The notes: a model not told the origin generated them from the letters alone. A stretch of 64,000 nucleotides of DNA from M55B127 sp035269185 (GCA_964430875.1 CAYSHP010000004.1:23487-87486); one strand, 5' to 3'; positions 7,856 to 16,553 are shown, counted from the first letter of the stretch. Numbers and translations: made by a program.

Positions 7856-8221
7856 ATGGAAAATACTCAAAAAATTTTGGAATCTATGTATGGCAAGCTG
7901 GATAAATTTTTAAAGACAGAAACTGTTGTAGGTGAACCAATCGTTGTTGATGATGTTAAGATTATTCCTATTATTACTGCTTCCTTCGGTTTTGGCGGAG
8001 GTTTTGGTGAAGATAGTAAAGAAGGTTCCTCCGGTGGAGGAGGCGGCGGAGTTGGTGGTAAAATAACTCCGGACGCAATGTTGGTTATAAAAGATGGCAA
8101 TGTAGAAATGTTACCAGTAAAAAGCAAAGCTACTTTAGAAAAATTAATTGATAAAGTACCCGATCTAGTAAATAAATTAGAAGAAATGAAAGGTACTAAA
8201 GAAGAAGAAACAGAAGAATAA
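7856..8221 (+). CDS. ytfJ: Spore protein YtfJ / GerW family
   Basis: A 121-residue GerW-family protein. The conserved core FGGGFGE near residue 47 is followed by a glycine-rich run and KITPDAMLVIKDGNVEMLPV. In Bacillus, GerW (YtfJ) is made late in sporulation and affects SleB-dependent germination; homologues also occur in clostridia and some non-sporulating relatives. The acidic C-terminus (EEEETEE-like) is ordinary for the family. ATG 7856 follows GGAAAGGTG; the in-frame TTG nine bases earlier lies within that site. The presence of this gene, SpoVS and a SleB-type hydrolase in one window suggests sporulation ancestry, not proven sporulation. Confidence 0.9.
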   Translation: MENTQKILESMYGKLDKFLKTETVVGEPIVVDDVKIIPIITASFGFGGGFGEDSKEGSSGGGGGGVGGKITPDAMLVIKDGNVEMLPVKSKATLEKLIDKVPDLVNKLEEMKGTKEEETEE

Positions 8222-8233
8222 ATTTATAATTTA

Positions 8234-8262
8234 GCCGGGTTTTTAAACCCGGCTTATTTCAT
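8234..8262 (+). terminator. Rho-independent terminator after ytfJ
   Basis: Nine-bp GC-rich stem GCCGGGTTT-TT-AAACCCGGC followed by TTATTT. Confidence 0.85.
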
Positions 8263-8295
8263 GCTTATTTTTATAAAATACATACGTTCAAATCC

Positions 8296-8324
8296 TTGTA
8301 AAACACAAATCATTGTGTTATACT
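8296..8324 (+). promoter_or_regulatory. Sigma-A promoter driving the cobalamin riboswitch leader
   Basis: TTGTAA (8296-8301), 17-base spacer, TATACT (8319-8324). Transcription would start near 8331, just before the first riboswitch, and must pass two terminators to reach the adenosyltransferase gene. Confidence 0.7.
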
Positions 8325-8351
8325 AGTTTAAAATAAAATATTAATTCAATA

Positions 8352-8545
8352 ATGGTTTCATTTAGAATTAAAAAGGAAAGTGGTGAAAGTCCACTGCTGT
8401 AGTCGCAGCTGTAACCAGTATCTATTTGATAACTCCACTGCCTTAAAGTGGGAAGGAGTTATTATTATAAACTGGAAGCCAGAAGACTTGCCATGATTGT
8501 TTACATCGTCATTCTCCGACCTAGAGATGCGAATGGGAGTTTTAA
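8352..8545 (+). ncRNA. Cobalamin riboswitch, copy 1
   Basis: The aptamer shows the B12-box landmarks in order: AAAAGGAAAGTGGTGAAAGT, the CCACTGCTGTAGTCGCAGCTGTAA region, CCACTG...AAGTGGGAAGG, and the terminal GAAGCCAGAAGACTTGCC. Bases 8367-8491 are identical, without a mismatch, to 8679-8803. Downstream come an AT-rich hairpin (TTAATCATAA/TTATGATTAA, about 8547-8572) and then an intrinsic terminator, so binding of adenosylcobalamin or a related corrinoid is expected to switch transcription off. Outer boundaries are approximate. Confidence 0.9.
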
Positions 8546-8587
8546 ATTAATCATAATTGCTTTTATGATTAATCAATATTCAACATT

Positions 8588-8634
8588 AAGCTGCCTTTCC
8601 TGGTTGGAAATGCAGCTATTTTTATTTTTTAACA
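8588..8634 (+). terminator. Intrinsic terminator of riboswitch copy 1
   Basis: Stem AGCTGC-TTTCC / GGAAA-GCAGCT with one internal mismatch, followed by TATTTTTATTTTTT. It lies between the two aptamers, so copy 1 has a complete expression platform of its own. Confidence 0.8.
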
Positions 8635-8661
8635 TAAAATTAAATATTAAGTAAAGTAAAA

Positions 8662-8857
8662 GTTCTTTTTAATAAAAGATTAAAAAGGAAAGTGGTGAAA
8701 GTCCACTGCTGTAGTCGCAGCTGTAACCAGTATCTATTTGATAACTCCACTGCCTTAAAGTGGGAAGGAGTTATTATTATAAACTGGAAGCCAGAAGACT
8801 TGCTTTTACGATTACTTCACTACTCCGGCTTAGAGGATGTGAGGTTAATCTGATTTA
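8662..8857 (+). ncRNA. Cobalamin riboswitch, copy 2
   Basis: Same aptamer as copy 1, with the 125-base block 8679-8803 identical. Sequence outside the block has diverged, but the landmark CTCCGgCtTAGAG persists about 20 bases further on. Copy 2 is also followed by an AT-rich hairpin, here a perfect 12-bp palindrome TACTTATCTTTT/AAAAGATAAGTA (8863-8886), and then by its own terminator. It sits directly upstream of the corrinoid adenosyltransferase gene. Confidence 0.9.
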
Positions 8858-8904
8858 TTAATACTTATCTTTTAAAAGATAAGTACTTTAAATTTGGTTA
8901 ATTA

Positions 8905-8938
8905 AACTGTCTCCTAAGTAGAGGCAGTTTTTTTGTTT
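8905..8938 (+). terminator. Intrinsic terminator of riboswitch copy 2
   Basis: AAACTGTCTC / GAGGCAGTTT stem (one G-T pair) with a CTAAGTA loop, then a T-run. It ends about 40 bases before the adenosyltransferase start. Confidence 0.8.
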
Positions 8939-8975
8939 TTAAGAAATTATTAATTTAATTATGGAGGTTTTATTA

Positions 8976-9488
8976 ATGGCAGGTATGGTGCATGTTTATA
9001 CCGGTAATGGTAAAGGAAAGACAACATCAGCAATCGGACTTGCAGTAAGAGCAGTAGGGGCTGGGCTAAATGTTTTTATTGGTCAGTTTGTAAAAGGTAT
9101 GGAATATAGTGAATTAAATAGTTTAGCTGATATTGAAGGAATAACTGTAGAACAGTATGGACAAAATTACTTTATTAAAGGTCAACCAAATAAAAAAGAT
9201 ATTGAATCAGCCGATTATGGACTTAAAAAGATTAAAAACATATTAGATTCTGGTAAATATGATCTAGTTATCCTTGATGAAGCTAATATTGCTACTTATT
9301 ATGATCTTTTTAAGGTTGATGACTTGATTGATATTATTGAAAATCGAGCAAAAAATGTAGAAGTAGTTATAACAGGTAGAATGGCTAATAATAAAATCAT
9401 TGAATACGCAGATCTGGTAACTGAGATGAAAGAAATTAAACACTATTATCAAAAAGGAATTATAGCCCGAGAAGGGATTGAAAAATAA
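8976..9488 (+). CDS. cobO: Cob(I)yrinic acid a,c-diamide / corrinoid adenosyltransferase (CobO/BtuR type)
   Basis: A 170-residue P-loop enzyme that transfers the 5'-deoxyadenosyl group of ATP to cob(I)alamin or a precursor, making coenzyme B12. Key elements are YTGNGKGKTT (residues 8-17, family-specific P-loop), GQFVKGMEYSEL, the Walker B LVILDEANIA, VVITGRMA and ADLVTEMKEIKHYYQKGI near the C-terminus. Length matches CobA/CobO. ATG 8976 follows TGGAGG at a good distance; ATG 8961 overlaps that site. Expression is evidently gated by two upstream cobalamin riboswitches. No other B12 genes are in the window, so this may serve salvage of imported corrinoids. Confidence 0.92.
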   Translation: MAGMVHVYTGNGKGKTTSAIGLAVRAVGAGLNVFIGQFVKGMEYSELNSLADIEGITVEQYGQNYFIKGQPNKKDIESADYGLKKIKNILDSGKYDLVILDEANIATYYDLFKVDDLIDIIENRAKNVEVVITGRMANNKIIEYADLVTEMKEIKHYYQKGIIAREGIEK

Positions 9489-9958
9489 TTTGGAAATTTG
9501 TTTTATAATTTTGTCACCCCGCAATGGGAAGCCTAAAAAGCTTCCCATTAATTTATAATAAAATCTTATATAATAAATATTTAAAAAATATAGCATTATA
9601 TGTTTTTATTACCATTTTATGTAATGTACTTGACAAAATAGTTTGAGTTTTATAAAATTATAAACGCTAAGAAGATAAATATTATAAAAAATATTTATAT
9701 AATTATTTCTTCCCCAATGACACTTTCCCGTAAAACTCTTAAGTTTTATGCTTAATATCAAAACTATAATTATTTATAATAATATTTACATTTTACTATA
9801 TAATAATTTTCTAACTAGTACCCCTGTAAAAAGAATGTCTTCAATAAATTTAATTCATTTCTCTAATTATTGAAATTTATTTAATAAATTCTGGTATTAA
9901 TAATGGCACAAAAAGCCATGTTAATATAAATAAAAATATATTTAGGGGGGAATAAATA
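9489..9958 (+). other. 470-base intergenic region: hairpin, strong promoter, long unexplained leader
   Basis: No gene is seen. The left part holds an inverted repeat AATGGGAAGC/GCTTCCCATT (9523-9549) that probably ends the cobO transcript, although its T-run is poor. A strong promoter lies at 9630-9658. The remaining roughly 290 bases to the nucleotidase start are AT-rich. They hold small hairpins (TAAAACT/AGTTTTA near 9733; ATGGC/GCCAT near 9903) but no riboswitch class that I recognise. Confidence 0.6.
9630..9658 (+). promoter_or_regulatory. Strong sigma-A promoter upstream of the nucleotidase genes
   Basis: TTGACA (9630-9635), 17-base spacer, TAAAAT (9653-9658). Start of transcription near 9665 implies a 5' leader of about 290 bases before the CpdB-like gene. 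Confidence 0.7.
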
Positions 9959-11833
9959 TTGATTAGAAACAAGAAACTTTCCATTTCATTAATTTTAACT
10001 TTCGTTTTATTATTAACATTCTCAGTTGGTGCGGTGGCAGCAGAAAAATTAACAATAATGTCAACTTCTGATGTTCATCAATATCTAATGCCGTATGATT
10101 ACATGGCAAATGAACCCAATGAAAAAGTAGGATTCTCTAAAGCTTATACAGTGATTCAAGAAATTAGAGAAAATAGTGAAAACACCATGCTAGTTTCAAA
10201 TGGTGACTTTATTCAGGGAAGCCTTTTAGGTTTACATGAATATCAAATTGATCCTATCAAAGAAGGTGAATCCCAATCTATAGTTAGAGCCTATAATAAA
10301 GCAGGTTATGAAGCAGCTGCTGTTGGGAATCACGAACTCCAGGACTATCCTATGGACTTTTTTGAAAAGGCTGCTGCAGGAGCAGACTTTCCTTTTTTAG
10401 CTGCTAACATTTATATGGCTGATAATGAAAGTGAACATTATGTAAAACCATATACCATCTTAGATAAGAAAATTAATGGCAAGAATATTAAAGTTGGTGT
10501 AGTTGGTTTTATCCCACCTCAAACTATGCGCTGGGGTAAAGATAATTTAGAAGGCAATGTTGTAATCAAAGATATCGTACCTACAGCAAAAGAAATTATA
10601 CCTGAAATAGAAAAGAAATCTGACATTGTGGTAGTTTTAAGTCACAGTGGTATTACTGATGCCCCTGTTGATTCCTATGATGCCAGAGAAAACGCTAGTT
10701 ATTATGTAGCACAAATTGATGGTGTAGATGCTTTAATTACAGGACACCACCATGGTACATTCCCAGAAGAATATAAAGATCTTGAGGGAGTAAATCCTGA
10801 AGAGGGAACTTTATTTGGTGTACCTACTGTAATGCCAGGTTCCTGGGCATCTTCAGTTGGAGTTATTGATCTAACTTTAGAACAAAGTAATGGTAGTTGG
10901 AAAGTAACTAATCATAATGTCAGACATGTTCCAATTACTGAAGACACTGAATCAAGCCCTGTAATTGAAGAAATTGCTAAAGAAAGACATGAAGCCACAA
11001 TTGCTTATGTTGAAACTCCAATTGGTCAATCTGAAATTGATATAACTTCTTATCTTGCTAGAGTTCAAGATTCTACAGTAACTCAAATCGTAAATGATGC
11101 ACAACTCTGGTGGGCAAAAGATGAATTTAGTTCAGGTGAATATTCTGATCTACCAATTCTTTCAGCAGCAGCACCCTTCCAAGCTGGTAGAGAAAGTGCA
11201 GATTACTTTACAGAAGTCTGGAAAGGTGATGTAACAATAGGTGATGTAACAGATATCTATATCTATGATAATGAGATAAGTGTTATGCATTTCAATGGTG
11301 CTCAAGTTATTGAATGGTTAGAAAGAAGTGCTGAAAATTATAATCAAATAGATCCTAATAAATCTGGAGAACAAGAATTACTCAATCCTGAATTCTCAGC
11401 TTATAACTATGATGTAATTGAAGGAATTGAATATCAAGTAGATATAACTAAGCCAAAAGGTGAACGTATTGTAAACGCAACTTATAATGGCGAACCACTA
11501 TCTGAAGATATGGAATTCTTAGTAGTAACAAATAATTATAGAGCTGGTGGAGGCGGAGACTTCCCTCCATGTGTTGAAGAAGATCCCGTATATGCTCCAA
11601 GTGGAGTTACCAATAGACAAGTAATTATTGACTATATTCAAGCAAAAGGTAAAGTTAACCCACAACCCACCTATAATTGGAATATTAAACCATTTGAACC
11701 AGCTGGTACTGTAACTTTCCGTTCACATCCTGAAGCAATGGAATATATTAATGATATGAACATTTCAGGAATTGAAAAACTAAGAACTGATGAAAATGGT
11801 ATGGGTGTATATAAGTTAGATGTAACTGAGTAA
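9959..11833 (+). CDS. Secreted 2',3'-cyclic-nucleotide 2'-phosphodiesterase/3'-nucleotidase-like enzyme (CpdB family)
   Basis: A 624-residue exported enzyme. A signal peptide ends near residue 28 (GAVAAEK). The metallophosphoesterase domain follows with dimetal motifs TSDVHQ (Asp38, His40), SNGDFIQGS, GNHELQ, SHSGI and GHHHGTF. The C-terminal 5'-nucleotidase domain (about 350-570) includes a glycine-rich NNYRAGGGGDFPP loop. The SDVHQYLMPYDY form of the first motif favours CpdB over UshA. It should hydrolyse cyclic and 3' nucleotides outside the inner membrane to release nucleoside and phosphate. Start TTG 9959 follows GGGGGG. A terminator at 11844 lies between it and the next gene. Confidence 0.85.
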   Translation: MIRNKKLSISLILTFVLLLTFSVGAVAAEKLTIMSTSDVHQYLMPYDYMANEPNEKVGFSKAYTVIQEIRENSENTMLVSNGDFIQGSLLGLHEYQIDPIKEGESQSIVRAYNKAGYEAAAVGNHELQDYPMDFFEKAAAGADFPFLAANIYMADNESEHYVKPYTILDKKINGKNIKVGVVGFIPPQTMRWGKDNLEGNVVIKDIVPTAKEIIPEIEKKSDIVVVLSHSGITDAPVDSYDARENASYYVAQIDGVDALITGHHHGTFPEEYKDLEGVNPEEGTLFGVPTVMPGSWASSVGVIDLTLEQSNGSWKVTNHNVRHVPITEDTESSPVIEEIAKERHEATIAYVETPIGQSEIDITSYLARVQDSTVTQIVNDAQLWWAKDEFSSGEYSDLPILSAAAPFQAGRESADYFTEVWKGDVTIGDVTDIYIYDNEISVMHFNGAQVIEWLERSAENYNQIDPNKSGEQELLNPEFSAYNYDVIEGIEYQVDITKPKGERIVNATYNGEPLSEDMEFLVVTNNYRAGGGGDFPPCVEEDPVYAPSGVTNRQVIIDYIQAKGKVNPQPTYNWNIKPFEPAGTVTFRSHPEAMEYINDMNISGIEKLRTDENGMGVYKLDVTE

Positions 11834-11843
11834 ATTTAAATAA

Positions 11844-11880
11844 AAAGAAGGCAGGCATTAATTTTGTCTGCCTTCTTTAA
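11844..11880 (+). terminator. Rho-independent terminator after CpdB-like gene
   Basis: AAAGAAGGCAG / CTGCCTTCTTT stem, 11 bp, 13-base loop, short T-run. The small gene that follows starts 18 bases later, so some read-through is possible. Confidence 0.7.
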
Positions 11881-11897
11881 ATATGAAGGTGTAAAAA

Positions 11898-12101
11898 ATG
11901 AAAATTAAAGTTAACGGTGAAATTGTTGAAATATTTAAAGGAGCTCAGGTAAAGGATGTAATAAGAAGTTATTCAGAAAAAGAGTATAAAAAAATTGAAA
12001 ATGGAGAAAAGATTATTGAAGACCCTAACGGTAATATGGTTATGCCTAATGGGGAATTAATGGGAAATGAAGAATTCTTTTTAGTAAACAAAGAAAAATA
12101 A
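11898..12101 (+). CDS. Small beta-grasp-like protein
   Basis: A 67-residue cytoplasmic protein (no signal) with the strand-strand-helix pattern of ubiquitin-like/ThiS folds: IKVNGEIVEIF, AQVKDVIRSY, then IIEDPNGNMVMPNGEL and EEFFLVNK. It lacks the C-terminal Gly-Gly of ThiS/MoaD sulfur carriers, ending KEK. It lies between two exported nucleotidase genes and 28 bases before the second, so the two probably share a transcript. I am not aware of a defined function; the fold call rests on pattern only. ATG 11898 has GAAGGTG upstream. Confidence 0.6.
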   Translation: MKIKVNGEIVEIFKGAQVKDVIRSYSEKEYKKIENGEKIIEDPNGNMVMPNGELMGNEEFFLVNKEK

Positions 12102-12129
12102 TATATTAATTGAGGGGGAAGATATATTT

Positions 12130-14274
12130 ATGTCTGCTTATTTAAAGAAAAGAAATATATTAATTAGTTTATTTGTGGTGGCTGCTTTTATCGGGGCAAT
12201 GCTTTTCACACCACAAATGACACAAGCAGCAGATAATACCAAAGTAGTAATTTTACACACTAATGATGAACACGGATCAATTGAAAACTTTTCTAAAATA
12301 GCAGCTCTTAAAAAACAATTTGAAAATAATTCTGAATATGATGATGTAATCTTAGTAAGTGCAGGTGACCCATCAAGTGGTAATCCGGTTGTAGATGAAT
12401 ATGTTATTGACGGTGAAAACTTAAGAGGTAAACCTATGTTTGACCTAATGAATGAAACTGGATATCAGGCTCTTACACTGGGAAACCATGAATTCGACTA
12501 TGGACAAGAAAGATTAAAAGCAAACATGGAGTTAGCTAATTTTCCAATGATTTTAGCTAATCTTGAAGTAGATACTAATGAAGCTGATATGCCCCAGCCT
12601 GAACCTTATACTATGATTGAAACTGCTAATGGTATTAAAATATCCATGTTAGGTTTAATTCAGGTACAGGAAAGTGGTTATCCTTCTACATTACCTAAAA
12701 ACTTATATGGTCTAAAGTTCTTAAATCCTATGGATACTTTAAAAGAGTATACACATCTTAAAGATGAAAGCGATGCATTTGTTGTACTAAGCCACGTAGG
12801 CCATAACTGGGATCAGGAAGCTGCTGAAGAAGTAGATGGCATCGATGCCATCATCGGCGGTCACTCCCATACTGTTGTACAGAATCCACCCATTGTTAAT
12901 AATACTTTAGTTACTCAGGCGGGTGGAGACCTAGAATACTTGGGTAAAGTAACCCTTACTTTTGATGAAAATAAAAATGTTGTAGATAGAACTGGTGAAT
13001 TAATAAAATTAGAAAATGTTGAAAAGAAAGATAAGGCTGTTCAAGAAAAAATAGCTTCCTATCAGGACGATGTTGAAGAAATCTTCAGTCGCGAATTGGC
13101 TTATGTAGATAATAGTATTAGTGGAAATGGTAATCTGGGTGCCCTTATGTCTGATGCAATGGTCAATTCAAAAGAAATTGCTGACTTAGATTACGATGTA
13201 GACTTTGCCTTCCAAAACTCTGGTGGTATTAGAGTTGGAAGCATTGGTCCTGGTACTGTTACCGTAGGTAATGTATTTGAACTAGAACCATTTGGAAATA
13301 ACATTATTATTTATAAAATGACTACACAACAAATTAAAGATATGCTGGCCACAAATTATAAGAGAGATAACTCAATTGACTTAAGACCAGCCGGACTAAA
13401 TTATAATATAGTTGTTAATCAGGTTGGCGATGTCAAGAGAGTAGAATTGATTGATATGGCTGGAAATAAAATTGAAGAAGGTAAGACCTTTACAGTTGCT
13501 CATAACTCATATGTAGCCAGCTCTTATGACTTTGAAGCCGAAACTGAAGGTAAGAATATTTATATAAGAGTTAATGATACAATAATCCACTATTTAGAAG
13601 ATGTGATTAGTTCAGAAAAATTACAAAGCTATTATGCTGATCAAGAATTAAATAGAACTTCCGTTTCCATTGAACAAGGTGGATCCGGTGACAAAGTAGC
13701 ATATACTAATGTTGCCCTAAGTACAGTTGGTAAAGCAGAAGGTTCAGTTAGTGCAGGTAACTTATTTGCAGATGCCGCCAAAGAAGTCCTTGGTGTAGAT
13801 GTTGCTGCCTTCCCAAGTGACCAACTGGCAACTGGAGCTACTTATCCCGCTAATAGTAATGTATATAATGAATCATTAGGTATGTTATATTCCAGCTTTG
13901 GATATGACAATAATATCACTATAGCTACAGTAAATGGTCGTGACTTAGAAAAGATGTTATTAAGTCAGGCTAGATATTATGGTGAAGGTCCTGTAATGAC
14001 CCATGTATCTAAAGGCACTAAATATACTGTAGAAATGGAAAATGGTAAAATCAAAGATATCAAAGTATATCTAAATGGTAAAAGAGTTTCACCTAATGAA
14101 GAATATACTTTTGCTATTAACAGTTATGTTTATAAATACTATGCTGATGCAGCTGATCCTATTTCCAGTAAAACTACCAACGAAACTGAAAAAGAAGTCT
14201 TAGTAGAGTATCTAAAAGATAAAAGCACTATTACAGAGGATATTCTAGAAGAAAGAATAACAATAAATAAATAA
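12130..14274 (+). CDS. Secreted 5'-nucleotidase (UshA-like) with a second C-terminal nucleotidase domain
   Basis: A 714-residue exported enzyme. The signal peptide ends near residue 34 (TQAAD). The metallophosphoesterase domain (about 36-300) carries NDEHG (Asp46, His48), SAGDPSSG (Asp80), GNHEFDYG (Asn119, His120), SHVGH and GGHSH. A 5'-nucleotidase C-terminal domain follows (about 325-515), with FQNSGGIR and the substrate-site phrase FEPFGN-like FELEPFGN. The last 190 residues appear to be a second, degenerate copy of that domain (SVSAGNLFADAAKEVLG, then NNITIATVNGRDLEKML), which the usual UshA lacks. Likely role is dephosphorylation of extracellular nucleotides. ATG 12130 follows GAGGGGG. 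Confidence 0.85.
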   Translation: MSAYLKKRNILISLFVVAAFIGAMLFTPQMTQAADNTKVVILHTNDEHGSIENFSKIAALKKQFENNSEYDDVILVSAGDPSSGNPVVDEYVIDGENLRGKPMFDLMNETGYQALTLGNHEFDYGQERLKANMELANFPMILANLEVDTNEADMPQPEPYTMIETANGIKISMLGLIQVQESGYPSTLPKNLYGLKFLNPMDTLKEYTHLKDESDAFVVLSHVGHNWDQEAAEEVDGIDAIIGGHSHTVVQNPPIVNNTLVTQAGGDLEYLGKVTLTFDENKNVVDRTGELIKLENVEKKDKAVQEKIASYQDDVEEIFSRELAYVDNSISGNGNLGALMSDAMVNSKEIADLDYDVDFAFQNSGGIRVGSIGPGTVTVGNVFELEPFGNNIIIYKMTTQQIKDMLATNYKRDNSIDLRPAGLNYNIVVNQVGDVKRVELIDMAGNKIEEGKTFTVAHNSYVASSYDFEAETEGKNIYIRVNDTIIHYLEDVISSEKLQSYYADQELNRTSVSIEQGGSGDKVAYTNVALSTVGKAEGSVSAGNLFADAAKEVLGVDVAAFPSDQLATGATYPANSNVYNESLGMLYSSFGYDNNITIATVNGRDLEKMLLSQARYYGEGPVMTHVSKGTKYTVEMENGKIKDIKVYLNGKRVSPNEEYTFAINSYVYKYYADAADPISSKTTNETEKEVLVEYLKDKSTITEDILEERITINK

Positions 14275-14303
14275 ATTGGTTTAAAATATTATTGATTTAT
14301 TTA

Positions 14304-14342
14304 GGGAACCTTCTAATTAAGAGGGTTCCCTTCTTATTTTTT
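14304..14342 (+). terminator. Rho-independent terminator after UshA-like gene
   Basis: GGGAACC / GGTTCCC stem followed by TTCTTATTTTTT. The remaining intergenic bases up to 14573 are AT-rich; a TATAAT at 14551 lacks a usable -35 and is too close to the next start to trust. Confidence 0.8.
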
Positions 14343-14573
14343 GTATAAATAAATTTAAACTCAGGATAATGTTCCTTCAATATATATAAAAATCCTCTTG
14401 AAATAAATTATTAATATAATTATACTTTCTATTTTGTTATTCATTCATTTAATAATAATTACAAATAAAAATAATCTAAAATTTGTTTTTTAAAGAAATT
14501 TTCATTATACTTATATATAATAATTAATAATTTCTAATAGTCCAATATACTATAATCATTTTGGGAGGATAAA

Positions 14574-16553
14574 ATGAAAAAATATAAAACTTATTATATA
14601 GCAATAATAATTATTATATTAATAACATTAATTACCGGCTGTAGCTCAAATAATATATCTGAAACTAAATACTATAATATATTAGGTACGATAACTACAG
14701 AAGAGCTCGGTAAACCTATAGAAGGTTCTAAAGTAAGTATAGCTGGAAAAACAGATATTACTGACTCTAATGGTAATTATTCTATAAATGAAATTAGAAG
14801 TGGTACTTACAGCTGGCAAGTGACCAGCGATGATTATATCGACTATTCATTTGATTTAACTGTTAATGATGACTTACAGATTGATAAAACTTTAACCTTA
14901 ATAACCAAAACAGCTAAAATATCAGGTACAGTTAATATATATAATAGTTCTAAAAATATAATTACACAAAATAACCAATTACAAAGTGATCAGACCTCAA
15001 CTAATAATAGTATTAATTCAATTCAAAAAATCAAGTTGGATAAAAGTTATAAAAAAGATGAGATAATAGTTAAATATAAAGAAAACACGCAAACTCAGCC
15101 TTTAAATATAATTGAGAAAAATAATTCATTACAAAAAATAAATAGTATTAATAACCGAAAAAATAATATTGTAAAATATAAAGTTCCTGATCATAAAAAT
15201 ATTAAGGATTTAATTCGTAAGTATAATGAAATGCCAGAAGTAAAATGGGCTGAACCAAATTATATTCTTCATTCTTTAGCAATACCAACTGATCCAGAAT
15301 ATGGTAGACAGTGGAATTTAATAAAATCAAATCTTGAAGCAGGCTGGGATATACAACAAGGTAAAAATAAAGTAATAGTGGCAGTTATTGATACCGGAAT
15401 AATTTTAGACCACCCCGACTTAGAAAATAATTTGGTAAATGATAGGTTAGCAGTTGATTTTCTAGATGGTAACTTAACTGGAGAACCTTCCGATTATCAA
15501 ATTACAGATTCTGATCCAACTGATGAAACTACACAACTTAACGGAGGAAGTCATGGTACACACGTAAGTGGTATTATTGGTGCTGAAGCAAATAATACAA
15601 GAGGAATATCAGGGGTAAATTGGCAGGTAAAGATAATGCCCATTAGAGTTCTAGACGCTTCTGGTTATGGTAATAATTTTGATATAGCAGAAGCAGTTTA
15701 TTTCGCTGTAGATAATGGAGCCCAAATAATAAACTTAAGTTTAGGTCGTACATCTACTTATAATACTGAATCAGAATTGGAAAAAGATTATTTAGATTAT
15801 GCCAATCAACATAATGTAATTGTTATTGCAGCCGCAGGTAATAACAGTGAAAGACAAGTTATGTATCCCGCAAAATATGATTATTCTATTGCTGTAGGAG
15901 CAGTAGATATAAATAACAATATAACAAATTATTCAAATACAGGCAGTAATTTAGACTTGGTAGCCCCTGGTGGAACATCTGGAAATGGAATCTACAGTAC
16001 CTGGGGTTATTATAATTCTGGTAGTACTTATAAAGGTTATGCTAATATGGCAGGAACCTCAATGGCTGCACCACATGTAAGTGGACTAGCTGCTTTACTT
16101 ATAGCGAATGGAGTGAGTCCTCTTAATGTAAGAGAAAGATTAACTTCTACTTCAATAGATTTAGGAGATTATGGAAAAGATAATGAATATGGTTATGGTT
16201 TAATAGATGCATATGGGGCCCTTTTAAATAAAAGGTTAAAAAAACCTTATGTATTTGCTGCTGAAATAATTGATGAAAACATAACTATAAAAAGTGAATT
16301 AGTTAAAATTGGTACTGATAATACTTATAATTTAAATGAAGTAGTACCGGGAGAATTTCATATTGTAGCCTGGCGTGATGTTAATCAAAATAATCGAATT
16401 GATAGCGGAGATTATTATGGAAAAACAAATTCAACTATAAATATTGACAAAGATTCAACTTTCAGTAATATTAATATAGATCTATATTATCTGCCAGTTG
16501 AACAAAATATAGATTATACAGTTTCTGGTTTAGCGCAAATTTCTACGCAATGA
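14574..16553 (+). CDS. Subtilisin-like (S8) serine protease, surface lipoprotein
   Basis: A 659-residue S8 peptidase with a lipobox LITGC (lipidated Cys23), so it is membrane-anchored rather than freely secreted. A carboxypeptidase-regulatory-like beta-sandwich (about 35-112) and a Fervidolysin-type propeptide (about 160-232) precede the catalytic domain. The triad is Asp273 (AVIDTG), His327 (SHGTHVSG) and Ser496 (GTSMAAPHVSG), with the oxyanion Asn in AAAGNNS. About 100 extra residues follow the catalytic domain, including an Asp/Asn-rich VNQNNRIDSGDYYG segment. A BsuPI-inhibitor gene begins 17 bases downstream, and the run of short gaps continues through the LPS-export and lipoprotein genes. 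Confidence 0.9.
   Translation: MKKYKTYYIAIIIIILITLITGCSSNNISETKYYNILGTITTEELGKPIEGSKVSIAGKTDITDSNGNYSINEIRSGTYSWQVTSDDYIDYSFDLTVNDDLQIDKTLTLITKTAKISGTVNIYNSSKNIITQNNQLQSDQTSTNNSINSIQKIKLDKSYKKDEIIVKYKENTQTQPLNIIEKNNSLQKINSINNRKNNIVKYKVPDHKNIKDLIRKYNEMPEVKWAEPNYILHSLAIPTDPEYGRQWNLIKSNLEAGWDIQQGKNKVIVAVIDTGIILDHPDLENNLVNDRLAVDFLDGNLTGEPSDYQITDSDPTDETTQLNGGSHGTHVSGIIGAEANNTRGISGVNWQVKIMPIRVLDASGYGNNFDIAEAVYFAVDNGAQIINLSLGRTSTYNTESELEKDYLDYANQHNVIVIAAAGNNSERQVMYPAKYDYSIAVGAVDINNNITNYSNTGSNLDLVAPGGTSGNGIYSTWGYYNSGSTYKGYANMAGTSMAAPHVSGLAALLIANGVSPLNVRERLTSTSIDLGDYGKDNEYGYGLIDAYGALLNKRLKKPYVFAAEIIDENITIKSELVKIGTDNTYNLNEVVPGEFHIVAWRDVNQNNRIDSGDYYGKTNSTINIDKDSTFSNINIDLYYLPVEQNIDYTVSGLAQISTQ

Noticed and set aside
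7867..8127. Minus-strand frame opposite ytfJ with a proline-rich stretch
   Set aside because: The prolines are the antisense of the conserved glycine run of YtfJ; a shadow frame.
8448..8654. A 68-codon open frame within the riboswitch region
   Set aside because: It starts inside the aptamer of copy 1 and runs through its terminator; no ribosome site and no coding character.
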